Assembly (NCBI RefSeq): GCF_009363435.1
Contig: NZ_CP045354.1
Span: forward strand, 4,492,501 to 4,556,500
Direction: 5' to 3'
Length of the DNA: 64,000 nt
From: Labrenzia sp. THAF82
Lineage (GTDB): Bacteria > Pseudomonadota > Alphaproteobacteria > Rhizobiales > Stappiaceae
Positions 8,587-17,116 of the stretch are shown here, one piece after another. Position numbers and translations under genes: made by a program. Under the pieces are notes generated by a model. That model ran no database searches. It was not told the DNA's origin and was given only the letters and a program-made list of their open reading frames with translations. Positions within the stretch are counted from its first letter, which is position 1, and each line of letters starts with the position of its first letter.

Positions 8587-8704
8587 CGTGAAAAAACGGC
8601 AGGAAATCAACTGCCTCGAGACTTCAGAGGCTTTGTAAAGGTTGGCAAAACGGATTGCCGGCACCTTCGAACAGCTCAATCAGCAATGAGTTTGCGATCA
8701 GACG

Positions 8705-8734
8705 CCGGAACAGCACGCGTGGGTGCTGTTCCGG
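8705..8734. terminator. 12-bp stem-loop, probable bidirectional terminator
   Basis: CCGGAACAGCAC pairs perfectly with GTGCTGTTCCGG around a 6-base loop. It sits 10 bp beyond the peroxiredoxin stop on the minus strand and downstream of the cytochrome c gene on the plus strand, between convergent genes. The flanking T content is modest (TTATTT on the plus side). Confidence 0.65.
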
Positions 8735-8743
8735 TTATTTGCG

Positions 8744-9394
8744 TTAGGCCGGAACCTTGGTTTTGCGCAAATACGGCAGAACGGTCTCAAACGAACCGAA
8801 CTTTGCCTTGGCATCTTCGTCACTTACGGTCGCCGGGATGATTACGTCCTGACCGACTTCCCAGTTGGCCGGTGTTGCAACACCCTTGCCTGTTGTCTGC
8901 AGCGCATCAAGCGCACGCAACACTTCGGCAAAGTTACGGCCGACCGTCATCGGGTAGGTCATCGACAGTTTCAGCTGCTTGTCCGGTCCGATAATGAAAA
9001 CCGAACGCACAGTCGCACTGTCTGCAGGTGTACGCCCATCCGGCAGATACGCTTCTGACGGCAACATGTCGAAGGCCTTTGAAACTTCCAGCCCCTCGTC
9101 GGCAATGATCGGAAAACCGGCAGCAGCACCACCGACCTTTTCAATATCGGCTTTCCACTTCTTGTGATCATCCGCGCTGTCGACCGACACGCCGATCACC
9201 TTGGTGCCCCGCTTTTCCCATTCCGCTGCAAGCTGTGCAACAGCGCCGAACTCAGTGGTGCACACCGGGGTGAAGTCTTTGGGGTGACTGAACAGGATCG
9301 CCCAGCTGTCGCCGATCCAGTCATGGAAAGTGATCTGACCATGGTCGGTTTCAGCTGTGAAATTCGGAACTGTATCGTTGATACGAAGTGACAT
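8744..9394 (-). CDS. 1-Cys peroxiredoxin (Prx6 type)
   Basis: Cytoplasmic thiol peroxidase that reduces hydrogen peroxide and organic hydroperoxides. The 216-residue protein has the peroxidatic motif DFTPVCTTEFGA with the Cys near residue 47, and this is the only Cys in the whole sequence, which defines a 1-Cys enzyme needing an external thiol for recycling. The C-terminal part (NWEVGQDVIIP, then PYLRKTKVPA) is the extended domain found in Prx6-type proteins. It is a single-gene unit with a long upstream region and a strong stem-loop downstream. Confidence 0.92.
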   Translation of the reverse strand: MSLRINDTVPNFTAETDHGQITFHDWIGDSWAILFSHPKDFTPVCTTEFGAVAQLAAEWEKRGTKVIGVSVDSADDHKKWKADIEKVGGAAAGFPIIADEGLEVSKAFDMLPSEAYLPDGRTPADSATVRSVFIIGPDKQLKLSMTYPMTVGRNFAEVLRALDALQTTGKGVATPANWEVGQDVIIPATVSDEDAKAKFGSFETVLPYLRKTKVPA

Positions 9395-9746
9395 GTGATG
9401 TGTCCTTTCAGTCTTCGTGGATCGGAGGCGGAAGGCGAATGATCAGCCCTGCTTGATGAGTTCGGCTTGATGTTTAGTGCATGTTCGGCACTTGGTCCAA
9501 TGCGGCAATGAGTACCTTTACCGAGAAAACCCAGCCGAACCGAAATGCTCACGGAACTGACCTTGGTCTGTTTCACTCGATATGCATTCTCAGCCAAGCA
9601 CTTTCAAGGAGCCAGTTGTGCCGCGCTCAACGAAAACAACCACCAAATGAGCTCATTTGAATTGGCGTCAAATCGACACTCTGTAAAACGCTAGGCAAGT
9701 TTGAACCAGCCCCGCTGCCGGGGCCCTTGAAGAGCAGACAACAAGC
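9395..9746. other. 352-bp non-coding stretch between peroxiredoxin and aldolase genes
   Basis: This should hold the peroxiredoxin promoter (transcribed leftwards) and the end of the large minus-strand catabolic operon. Its features are a perfect 16-bp palindrome at 9644-9659 and a short GC hairpin (GCCCCG/CGGGGC, 9709-9724) just past the aldolase stop that may end the operon transcript although it has no T run. No convincing small gene was seen. Confidence 0.5.
9644..9659. promoter_or_regulatory. perfect 16-bp palindrome, operator candidate
   Basis: CAAATGAGCTCATTTG is fully self-complementary with no spacer. It lies 250 bp upstream of the peroxiredoxin start and 88 bp past the aldolase stop. 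Its form suits a dimeric repressor, but there is no known motif match that I recognise. Confidence 0.4.
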
Positions 9747-10442
9747 TCACGTTCGCGCTTTTTCGAACGCGGTCCATGCGGCTTGAAATTTCTCGAAATT
9801 GAACCCTGGTTCGCGCGCAGGGCCCAAAACCAGCATTTCTGTTTCCAGAAGTTTTCGGATGGCATTTGCAAGGTTTGGCAAGACCGCATCCGGTATCACA
9901 AGTGCACCGTGGCGGTCAGCGTGCACAAGTTCACCTGGGTGAATATCAAGGCCAAAGATCTTCACGGGCGTGTCGATTTCCTTCACATGCACATATCCAT
10001 GGCTCGGGCCGATGGATCCGGCGACAACCGGAAACCCTTCAGGCAAGTCGCCAAGATCGCGCATGACGCCATTGGTGAGTGTGCCTGCCAGATCAAACCC
10101 CTTGTGCAGCGTTGTGTTGATCTCCCCCCAGAAGGCACCAATCGCATTTGGATAGTCGAGGTCTTCGACAACCGTTATCGCCGGACGTGGACCTTCCGAC
10201 ATATAGCGGTAGTAATCCATACGCCGAGCCTTGATAACCTCGGCCGGCTCCGTTGGCGGTGCCAAAGCGGAGATCTTTGCCGTTCTTGCAATTCCGACCA
10301 TCGCGCCGGCCTCTGGCGCGGAACACAACATTGTGCCGCGCGTGAAGCGATTGAAACCCCGCCCTCCTTCGGCGACTTCGATTGCGTTGCAGACAGTCGG
10401 GGTATCGACGGATTTCAGGAGGTCGATGAGGTCAGTATCCAT
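9747..10442 (-). CDS. RraA-family aldolase/decarboxylase
   Basis: 231-residue member of the RraA/HMG-aldolase family, whose enzymes are class II pyruvate aldolases cleaving 4-hydroxy-4-methyl-2-oxoglutarate or 4-carboxy-4-hydroxy-2-oxoadipate, or decarboxylating oxaloacetate. The substrate-binding GAFWGEI segment, the metal/substrate motif NGVMRDL (about residues 124-130) and PGELVHADRHGALVIP are present, which points to the catalytic aldolase branch rather than the RNase E inhibitor. It is the last gene of the LacI-controlled operon; its ATG shares one base with the TGA of the hydrolase gene (TGATG). In such a position it would perform the last carbon-carbon cleavage to central metabolites. 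Confidence 0.85.
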   Translation of the reverse strand: MDTDLIDLLKSVDTPTVCNAIEVAEGGRGFNRFTRGTMLCSAPEAGAMVGIARTAKISALAPPTEPAEVIKARRMDYYRYMSEGPRPAITVVEDLDYPNAIGAFWGEINTTLHKGFDLAGTLTNGVMRDLGDLPEGFPVVAGSIGPSHGYVHVKEIDTPVKIFGLDIHPGELVHADRHGALVIPDAVLPNLANAIRKLLETEMLVLGPAREPGFNFEKFQAAWTAFEKART

Positions 10443-11134
10443 CAGATTTCCAGCCAGGTTTTAAACGCCTCGTTGACAGCGTCAGGTTGTTCAAGTGTCG
10501 GGAGATGCCCAGCACCTTCCACGACCGTCAAAGTCGATCCGCTTATGAGGTCATGCATCAGTTCGTGTCGGTCGAGCGGGCAAAGCCTGTCTTCGGCGCC
10601 CATGAGGATCAGGGTCGGACACGCGACTGCGGCCAAGGTCTTCTGTTGATCCGGCCGTGTCTGCAAGGCCCGTGATTGGCGTTCGAATACACCAGCCCCC
10701 AGATCCAGCGCCATATTCATGCAGAGATCCAGGACATCCTGGCGACGCGGTCCGTTTGCCAGATAATTGGGCTTCAATTCGTCTCTCATGACGTCCTTGA
10801 GGCTGCCGGCCCGGACCTTGTCTATCTGCGGTTCACGGCCTTGCTTGACCTCATCGAGTTCGGCGCGCGGATTGGTGTCGAGCAATGCAAGCCTTGCAAC
10901 GCGCTCCGGCGCTTGGCGGACAACTTCCATTGCCACAATGCCGCCCATTGAAAGGCCGGCGAGCGCGAAACGAGAAGGCGCATTTTGCAGGATTTCTTCG
11001 GCCAGTTCACCGATGCTCGCATGCCCTGTCACAGGCGCCAGATGCAATGGCACCTTGCCCGACAATTCGGCGATCTGCGGTCCGTAAAGACGCGCATCAC
11101 ACATCATGCCGGGCAACAGGACCAAAGGTGTCAC
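10442..11134 (-). CDS. alpha/beta hydrolase
   Basis: Cytoplasmic serine hydrolase of 230 residues. The nucleophile elbow GLSMGG places Ser at residue 62, with the acid in LMGAEDRLCPL and the His in VEGAGHLPTLEQP. The oxyanion region is LLPGMMCDARLYG. These features match esterases, lactonases and C-C hydrolases of aromatic degradation. It starts at a GTG overlapping the stop of the MetE-like gene (GTGA) and is translationally coupled to the RraA gene, so it likely opens a lactone or ester in the pathway. Substrate is not predictable from sequence. Confidence 0.85.
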   Translation of the reverse strand: MTPLVLLPGMMCDARLYGPQIAELSGKVPLHLAPVTGHASIGELAEEILQNAPSRFALAGLSMGGIVAMEVVRQAPERVARLALLDTNPRAELDEVKQGREPQIDKVRAGSLKDVMRDELKPNYLANGPRRQDVLDLCMNMALDLGAGVFERQSRALQTRPDQQKTLAAVACPTLILMGAEDRLCPLDRHELMHDLISGSTLTVVEGAGHLPTLEQPDAVNEAFKTWLEI

Positions 11135-12264
11135 GCACGCTCTCCGGCAATGGCAGCCCCTTCGGCGAGTGCGCCAAGCTTGGCATAGGCAATTTCAGGA
11201 TCAACGGCACCAAAACCTGCAAATGTTCCGAAGCCACAATCGGAGCCCGCAATCACCCTATCTGAACCGACAATGTCGACAAACCGGTCGAGACGCTGTG
11301 CAACAGCTTCCGGGTGCTCGACAAAATTCGTTGTGGTGTCGACAACGCCCGGTACAAGGATCTTGTCCTCGGGAATTTCAGATTTTCGATCCCTGAAGAC
11401 GGACCATTCATGAGCATGGCGAGGATTTGACGTCTCGAAGAGGACATACCTTGCTCGCGCGGACATCAACGTGGAAAACACCTTGTCCATGGAAATATCG
11501 CACACGTGCGGTCCTTCGTAGTTGCCCCAGCAAATGTGAATCCTCACATTGGCTGGATCAATGTTCTGCAGGGCATGGTTGAGAGCCTCGATATGGCTCG
11601 CAGCAATCTTCAGAAACTCTTCATCGGACAGATCGGTGAAGAGCATGTGCCGCGACAGGGCCAGGTCGGGACAATCCAGCTGCAAATCCAGCCCTGCACC
11701 AACGATTGTCTCATACTCCGCCTTCATGACCTCGGCCAGGGCTTCAAGGTAAGCCTCACGCGAAGAATAAAAGTCGTTCTGCAAAAAGAGCGAGATCACC
11801 CCAGGGGACGCTGCATTCATAAAGCCGCGCTCGACTCCATTGGCTGCCATCGCCGCCTTCAGATTGGCGATGTCCTTTTCCAGCTCTCCCTGCCCTTTTG
11901 AACGAACTTCACCAGTACACATCGGCCGGGCGTATTTCGGAGTGCCGCCGCTTTCTGCGATGCGTTTCAGAAAACTCGGATAGAGCTTCAAGTCAGCAGG
12001 AGCATTGCGCGGACTGTCACCTGAAAAACCAGTGTATCGATCCTTCACGTAAGTCGCGTAAGAAATCTTGGAAGTCTCACCATCGCTTACAATGGACACA
12101 CCCGCATCCACCTGTTTGCGCACGGTGTCATTGACTGCTTCCGTCATTGCCGCATCAAACGCAGCGACTTCATAGTCGTCACCATTTTCCCGGGCGAATA
12201 TGTAGTCGACGACTTTTTGCGTGCGGGGAAGCGATCCCACATGCGTGACTTCAATTTTGCTCAT
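11131..12264 (-). CDS. cobalamin-independent methionine synthase-like methyltransferase
   Basis: 377-residue protein with the MetE C-terminal (UROD/MetE) barrel alone. In this family a zinc-bound thiol attacks a methyl or alkyl group. Zinc-ligand motifs appear intact: HICWGNYEG (His-x-Cys) and GSDCGFGT with the last Cys; the N-terminus THVGSLPR is the usual substrate loop. The real MetE is twice as long and binds folate, so this is not housekeeping methionine synthase. The ATG with AAGGGGG upstream was preferred over a longer in-frame extension of 72 residues. Within a catabolic operon it may remove a methyl group from the substrate or use a thiol as in alkyl transfer; that is inference. Confidence 0.85.
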   Translation of the reverse strand: MSKIEVTHVGSLPRTQKVVDYIFARENGDDYEVAAFDAAMTEAVNDTVRKQVDAGVSIVSDGETSKISYATYVKDRYTGFSGDSPRNAPADLKLYPSFLKRIAESGGTPKYARPMCTGEVRSKGQGELEKDIANLKAAMAANGVERGFMNAASPGVISLFLQNDFYSSREAYLEALAEVMKAEYETIVGAGLDLQLDCPDLALSRHMLFTDLSDEEFLKIAASHIEALNHALQNIDPANVRIHICWGNYEGPHVCDISMDKVFSTLMSARARYVLFETSNPRHAHEWSVFRDRKSEIPEDKILVPGVVDTTTNFVEHPEAVAQRLDRFVDIVGSDRVIAGSDCGFGTFAGFGAVDPEIAYAKLGALAEGAAIAGERA

Positions 12265-12314
12265 GTGCATTTCCCCCTTGCGGAACCGGTTGGCCTGTCC
12301 ATCAAAACTCAATG

Positions 12315-13280
12315 TCACCCGATCCAGGTTGGTCCGGCGGGGTCGGCTGTGTTCATAACTCTGAAGAGGCTGGCTTCTCCGCTCATCGACGGTTCCAGAC
12401 GGTGCTCCAGTTCTGGCGGCACAGCGCAGGTGTCCCCCGGAGCCAAGACCTTCTCGCCACCTGTCCAGCTGAGTTTCCAATGACCGCGCATGACCATCAG
12501 GATCTCGTGGCAGTTCAGCTTGTAGGCGGTATCGGGGATCGATCCGCGGGTCAGGAATTCGACTTCAAAACCCGGTTTGTCTTTGAGGAGTGCGTTTTCA
12601 CCGATAACCTTACAGGGATTGCCAGCTGCAAGCGCCATCATGTCCCAGTATCGCGCGACATAATCGCGAACGACAGCGTTGTTGCCAGGTTCCGGAAACG
12701 CCTTGAGTTCTTCTTCGCTCAAGAGGGGCATCGGATTGACATCAGCAGGCAGTGACTGACCTTTTTTGGTGTCATAAAGAACGCCGTTTTCACCCAGCAC
12801 AAGACCATGATCTGCTGCGTCTTCGATCACCTGTGGTGCCCAGGTCACCCCTCCGCCGGCATCGTCACCGCCAAGGATTGCCATGATCATCCCGTAGTCC
12901 GTGCCGATGTTTTCAAAACCACGGAAGATTCCGGTCGGAATATTGAAGATGTCGCCTTCTTCAAGCACCATTTCCCCGGCCTTGCCCCAACGACCCCAGA
13001 AGAAACGCCAGCGCCCTTTCAAGACATAAAACACTTCGGCAGTTGTGTGCGAGTGAAGTGAATTCCGACACTTTGGCGGTTGTCCGGCGGCACCTATGTT
13101 GAAGCCTGGCGTCTCTTTGATATGGACGTGCTGGTCCGGGCTTTCGGAAACACCGCCTCCAATGATCGTAAAGTTCTCCTTTTGATCGGAGCCCGGCGTA
13201 TGGGCATCGATAAAGGCCGTACGGCAGGGTTTCAAATCGCCGTATCGGACGATCCGTGTTTCCATTTCTTCAGGGGTCAT
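12315..13280 (-). CDS. bicupin protein, gentisate-dioxygenase-like
   Basis: 321 residues with two cupin domains. The first carries HSHTTAEVFYVLKG (His76, His78, Glu82), but the second cupin motif, usually PxGxxHxxxN, reads PTGIFRGFEN with no His, so its metal site is incomplete. The second domain shows CHEILMVMRGHW and PPELEHRLEP. Ring-cleaving gentisate and salicylate dioxygenases have this bicupin layout, but their full 3-His site is not seen, so a non-dioxygenase role (isomerase, binding protein) is possible. It lies between a SnoaL-like gene (30 bp) and the MetE-like gene (50 bp) in the LacI operon. Confidence 0.8.
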   Translation of the reverse strand: MTPEEMETRIVRYGDLKPCRTAFIDAHTPGSDQKENFTIIGGGVSESPDQHVHIKETPGFNIGAAGQPPKCRNSLHSHTTAEVFYVLKGRWRFFWGRWGKAGEMVLEEGDIFNIPTGIFRGFENIGTDYGMIMAILGGDDAGGGVTWAPQVIEDAADHGLVLGENGVLYDTKKGQSLPADVNPMPLLSEEELKAFPEPGNNAVVRDYVARYWDMMALAAGNPCKVIGENALLKDKPGFEVEFLTRGSIPDTAYKLNCHEILMVMRGHWKLSWTGGEKVLAPGDTCAVPPELEHRLEPSMSGEASLFRVMNTADPAGPTWIG

Positions 13281-13310
13281 AACGGAACCTGTTGGTGTTG
13301 TGGCTGGCGG

Positions 13311-14279
13311 TCAGCCTGTTTTCAGGACAATCTGTTTCCAGACCGCCGTTTCATCAAAAAGTACGTATTCACGGCGCAGGCCCCATGGGCCGAACTCGGC
13401 ATGGGCAGCGCCCATCACATGGACCTCGGCACCGGACGGCTGTCCAAAGGCACCCCAGCCGTCATGTATGCCCTGGAGCGACCAACGAAGTGCCGCACGC
13501 GGTGGCATCAAAGGGTCATCGCGCCCAATCTGGTGCTCGATATTGAATTCTGCTGACGGAAAGCTTGCACGCAGTCCCATCCAGAACCGGTCTGCATCAC
13601 CCCAGGAACAACCAGCAGCCCCACCAGGATAGGCAAGCTGGCAGGCCCGATCATATTCAGCTTCTATGGCTGCCATATCGGCATTCATGATCCGTGTGAG
13701 AATGTCCGCGTATTTGGCGCCCCACTCATTGTCATTGCCTTTGCCCTTGTATGGTCCCGGCTGGTCAATGGACGGCGTGAATGGAGGCACACAATCCTCA
13801 GGGCCGCCTTCACGCACAATGAGGTCTCTCGCATAGTCTGCCGGATCCCAGCCCATTTGGCGCACGATTGCGCCCTGATCTCGGATCAGCCACTCGTCAT
13901 TGATCTGATTGTTGATCGCGTGACAGTCGGCGATGATCCGGTACCGGAGTTTCTTGCCGCTTGCCTTGCCGTAGACACCGCCCCCGAGATGGGTCGCTGT
14001 AGAAATGATCCGGTGAGACGACAGCATGCCTTCTTCAGGCGAACCGGACCAAATGACATCTTCTCCCAGAAGCGTGCGATCAGGAAACTCGGCAAGTGTT
14101 GCCATTGTCGCACCGATAACGTCCTGGTTGCCAACAACGACAGACCCTGGCGAACGAACTACGATGTCGTCGGAATAGTAGTGATGAAGCGTGGCAATCT
14201 TTCGCTGTTCCCAGATTTCCCGGGTGATCCCGATGATATAATCGGGAAAATCCTTCCAGCGCGGGTCAAAGCCTTTCAT
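13311..14279 (-). CDS. SnoaL/NTF2-like protein, divergent tandem type
   Basis: 322-residue protein made of two NTF2-like halves. The first (IWEQRKIATLHHYYSDDIVVRSP, then SHRIISTATHLGGG and WLIRDQGAIVRQMG) is a standard SnoaL/ester-cyclase fold; the second starts near residue 190. It lacks the WYGP and ENWV motifs shared by the other large SnoaL-like proteins here. NTF2-fold enzymes in catabolism include cyclases, isomerases, dehydratases and lyases. It overlaps the lacI-type gene by 14 bp, so it belongs to the same transcript. Function unassigned; probably an enzyme acting on a ring or carbonyl-containing intermediate. Confidence 0.8.
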   Translation of the reverse strand: MKGFDPRWKDFPDYIIGITREIWEQRKIATLHHYYSDDIVVRSPGSVVVGNQDVIGATMATLAEFPDRTLLGEDVIWSGSPEEGMLSSHRIISTATHLGGGVYGKASGKKLRYRIIADCHAINNQINDEWLIRDQGAIVRQMGWDPADYARDLIVREGGPEDCVPPFTPSIDQPGPYKGKGNDNEWGAKYADILTRIMNADMAAIEAEYDRACQLAYPGGAAGCSWGDADRFWMGLRASFPSAEFNIEHQIGRDDPLMPPRAALRWSLQGIHDGWGAFGQPSGAEVHVMGAAHAEFGPWGLRREYVLFDETAVWKQIVLKTG

Positions 14280-15297
14280 TCGGCCATCCTTCCGGTATAC
14301 GTGCGGACCCGCGGATCATGAGCGGCCCATCAATCTTGATTTTCTGAACGTCCTTGCTGCCTTCCTCGATCCAGCCAAGCAGCGTGGAAACCGTCGCTTC
14401 CACCATCCGGTTGGAAGGTTGGCGCAACGTTGTCAGGTCGTACGCGGGCCAGGAAGAAAGAGGCACGTCATCGTAGCCGACGACCGAAACATCGCCTGGA
14501 ACATCCAGTTTCAACTCAAACCGCAAAACGTCCATGACGGCGAAAGCCATATGATCGTTGCCGACAAAAACCGCGTCAGGGCGGTCCTCGCCCTTGAACA
14601 TGTCTAGTGCTGCAGCGGCCGCCGTCTCACGCCTGTACATTCCGTCAACACAGGCCACCAGGTCCTGACCTGCTGCTGCCAGCCCCGCCCGGAAACCTGC
14701 TTCACGGTCCCGTCCTGTTGAAGAACCAGCCCATCCGGCAATATGCGCGATGCGTTTGTGACCGCCGGCCACCAGGAATTCAGCAATCTTTCGGCCACCT
14801 TCGAAATTGTTGGAAGTCACCTGATTGAGGCGCTCGTCATCCTGCCCACGGTTGAATAGCACCACTGGCACACCGGCGCTCGAGCAGCGAGAAGCAAGCT
14901 CGTTCGACATGCCGACCGAGGCGGTGATGATGCCGTCGACCTGGTAGTCGAGCAGTTCACCCATCACCTTGTCGATGCCGGCATCATCATTCGACACCAT
15001 GAAAACAAGAATGTGGTACCCGTGTGCCTGAAGGGCATTTGAAAGCTTTTCCAAAGCATCCGGGTAAAACTGGTTTTCCAGATAGGCCACAACGAGGCCG
15101 ATGATGCGAGAGCGCCCCGTGATCAGTGAGCGGGCGAGAACATTTGGCCGATATCCAAGCTCCTCAGCCGCTTTCAGGACTTTGTCTGCCATTTTCGGAG
15201 ACACGGAGGCACCTGGCGTGAAAACGCGGCTGACCGCCGACTGGCTGACACCGGCATGCCGCGCAACTTCAACTGAGGTGACTTTTTCGTTGCCCAT
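14266..15297 (-). CDS. LacI-family transcriptional regulator
   Basis: 343-residue repressor-type protein. The N-terminal helix-turn-helix is VTSVEVARHAGVSQSAVSRVF and the hinge helix is RPNVLARSL; the sugar-binding-like core begins IIGLVVAYLENQFY. The ATG chosen shares one base with the SDR stop (TGATG); a TTG five codons upstream lies too close to its Shine-Dalgarno. It is located inside the operon it presumably controls, and three similar palindromes with central CG or CC (TGCATACGTATGCA and relatives) flank the cluster promoters, matching the LacI operator form. The effector is probably the imported compound or an early metabolite. Confidence 0.92.
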   Translation of the reverse strand: MGNEKVTSVEVARHAGVSQSAVSRVFTPGASVSPKMADKVLKAAEELGYRPNVLARSLITGRSRIIGLVVAYLENQFYPDALEKLSNALQAHGYHILVFMVSNDDAGIDKVMGELLDYQVDGIITASVGMSNELASRCSSAGVPVVLFNRGQDDERLNQVTSNNFEGGRKIAEFLVAGGHKRIAHIAGWAGSSTGRDREAGFRAGLAAAGQDLVACVDGMYRRETAAAAALDMFKGEDRPDAVFVGNDHMAFAVMDVLRFELKLDVPGDVSVVGYDDVPLSSWPAYDLTTLRQPSNRMVEATVSTLLGWIEEGSKDVQKIKIDGPLMIRGSARIPEGWPNERL

Positions 15298-16064
15298 CAA
15301 TCTGCCGTCCAACCTCCGTCGATCAGCATGGACGTTCCGGTCACGAGGGACGATGCATCACTTGCCAGGTAATGCACCGCGCCCATGATGTCTTCCACAA
15401 CGCCAGTGCGTCCCAACTTGATCTTTTGTTCGATCCATTTGACACGCTCAGGATTGTCGAAGGTCTGTTCGGTGAAGGGTGTTCGGATGAAGGTTGGGCA
15501 AATGGTGTTGACCCGCACCTGCTTGGGCCCGAATTCCAGGGCCATTGCCTTGGTGAAGCCTTCGACGGCAAATTTCGATGCACAATAGACTGCGCGATCG
15601 ATGCCACCGACATGCGCCATCTGAGATGACATGTTGATCAGGGAACCGGGTCTCCCCGCTTCGATCAGGCCCCTGGCGACACACTGCGTGATGAAATAAG
15701 CGCCCCTCAGATTGACATTCATCACCGCGTCAAAATCTTCAGGCGTGGTTTGTGTCGCCGGAGTGTGCCGAGCAAGGCCTGCACTGTTTACAAGTACGTC
15801 AAACGGCCCGTGCCTTTCCACGCTCACCTGCACCTCCAGCACATCGGCAATATCGAGCTGCAAAGCAGATGCCTTCCAGCCTCGTCCATTGAGCGCTTCG
15901 ACGGCCTCTTTGAGCTTTTCCTCGCGTCGGGCAGCCAGGACAACCTCGCCACCAGCTTCCGCCAATGCTGTGGCACAAGCCAACCCGATACCGGATGAAG
16001 CGCCTGTAACAAGGACACGTTTTCCGGCGAGAGAAAAACTTGGGGTGGAAGGAAGCTCGATCAT
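15297..16064 (-). CDS. short-chain dehydrogenase/reductase
   Basis: 255-residue classical SDR with the cofactor motif TGASSGIG near residue 21, NSAG near 93, and the catalytic YCASK (Tyr about 160, Lys about 164); it ends with ITGTSMLIDGGW-like SLVTGTSMLIDGG. It probably oxidises a hydroxyl group or reduces a carbonyl of a pathway intermediate with NAD(P). It overlaps the upstream SnoaL gene by ATGA and the regulator gene by TGATG, showing tight co-translation. The residues after the second beta strand (LAARREEKL) favour NADP or mixed cofactor use, an inference only. Confidence 0.9.
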   Translation of the reverse strand: MIELPSTPSFSLAGKRVLVTGASSGIGLACATALAEAGGEVVLAARREEKLKEAVEALNGRGWKASALQLDIADVLEVQVSVERHGPFDVLVNSAGLARHTPATQTTPEDFDAVMNVNLRGAYFITQCVARGLIEAGRPGSLINMSSQMAHVGGIDRAVYCASKFAVEGFTKAMALEFGPKQVRVNTICPTFIRTPFTEQTFDNPERVKWIEQKIKLGRTGVVEDIMGAVHYLASDASSLVTGTSMLIDGGWTAD

Positions 16065-17116
16065 TTAAGGGCCACTCCGGTGTCTGGGTCAAAGCCCGCA
16101 CTGGCCTTGTTGAATTCCCGGAGACGATGGAAAACGTCGACATCGAGTTGCGCATAGGCGTCCAGCAGATCGACCAGCACCCAGTTTTCACGGATCAGTC
16201 CGTTCTCAAGTCTCCAAAAATCCAGGCTGCGCATGGTGATTTTCTTGCCGGAAGGCGCAATTCCCATCCAGCCGTCGTGCGAAACGGTCTGAATCATGTT
16301 CGGCCAACCGGTCACGGCGGCATAATTTCTATCGCCAAAGAAGTGATACTGGACCTGATCCACGTATTTTCCTCGGTCCGGCATACCGTTGAGGAATGGG
16401 ATCTGGTGCCATTTGCGGAAGCCCTCGATGCCGCGTCCGGTCCCGATACCGGACGGGCCGTACCAGCTCATCCGAGGGTGCCAGAATCTCGGCATTTCCA
16501 TAACTTCAGGGCCACCTTGCGACGGGTGCCGCTTCATGTAAGTGAGCATATCGATAATGTGCTGACAGGTGACCTCGCCGGCGCTTGCGTCGTAAGGTCC
16601 TGGCACAATGCCATCGGCAGTGGCAGGTCCCGGAACTTGCCACTCCCTGCCTAGACTCGGTGCCATAGGCCAGGCGTTGGCCTGCATCATGACCTCCGGT
16701 ATGTCCCAAAGAGCCTGAAACTCGACCACCTTGCCGTCGGCAAAACGGAAAAACTCGTGAAAACGCATGGCGACCTGGTGTCTGGTCGCCGGGATATCGA
16801 GCCAGGGGCTCAAAAAAGAACCGGTGTAATACCCACCGCATCCGACCCAGTCATTGCCCTCAGGTGTCGGCCCGGCCATCACGATAGTATCGCGGCGCTC
16901 CAGGTCAGGTATGGCCTTGAACAAGGCAGCATAGGCCTTGTCATAAAAAGCGTCGCTTCCCGTCGTTTCGCCAATTGGATGGCAAAGACGAAACACGGCA
17001 TCCGGAGCACAAAGGTCGGTGAGCGCCTTGCGGACACTCACCTCCTCAAAATCGTACATCGCTTCGCGCAAGGAGGCGATGCGTTGCTTGTGCTGCGTAT
17101 GCCTGTCCAGCGTCAT
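16061..17116 (-). CDS. tandem SnoaL-like protein with WYGP/ENWV motifs
   Basis: 351 residues, two NTF2-like domains in tandem. It shares a set of blocks with two other proteins in this cluster: G-Y-x-G-x-F-x-x-PW near residue 110, PGP-x2-DG near 180, WYGPSGIG near 245, NYAAVTGWP near 290, and the end motif ENWVLVDLLDAYAQL. Aromatic and acidic residues in these blocks would line the pocket of each half. The family is annotated as SnoaL-like polyketide cyclase, but this only describes the fold. It lies between the GST and SDR genes with 4-bp overlaps on both sides, so it must act in the same pathway. Confidence 0.82.
   Translation of the reverse strand: MTLDRHTQHKQRIASLREAMYDFEEVSVRKALTDLCAPDAVFRLCHPIGETTGSDAFYDKAYAALFKAIPDLERRDTIVMAGPTPEGNDWVGCGGYYTGSFLSPWLDIPATRHQVAMRFHEFFRFADGKVVEFQALWDIPEVMMQANAWPMAPSLGREWQVPGPATADGIVPGPYDASAGEVTCQHIIDMLTYMKRHPSQGGPEVMEMPRFWHPRMSWYGPSGIGTGRGIEGFRKWHQIPFLNGMPDRGKYVDQVQYHFFGDRNYAAVTGWPNMIQTVSHDGWMGIAPSGKKITMRSLDFWRLENGLIRENWVLVDLLDAYAQLDVDVFHRLREFNKASAGFDPDTGVALK

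Noticed and set aside
9783..10649. 288-codon plus-strand reading frame over the RraA and hydrolase genes
   Set aside because: Antisense to two genes with intact catalytic motifs and translational coupling.
11131..12480. Long form of the MetE-like protein with 72 extra N-terminal residues
   Set aside because: The extension is low in similarity and overlaps the bicupin gene region; ATG 12264 has a good ribosome site.
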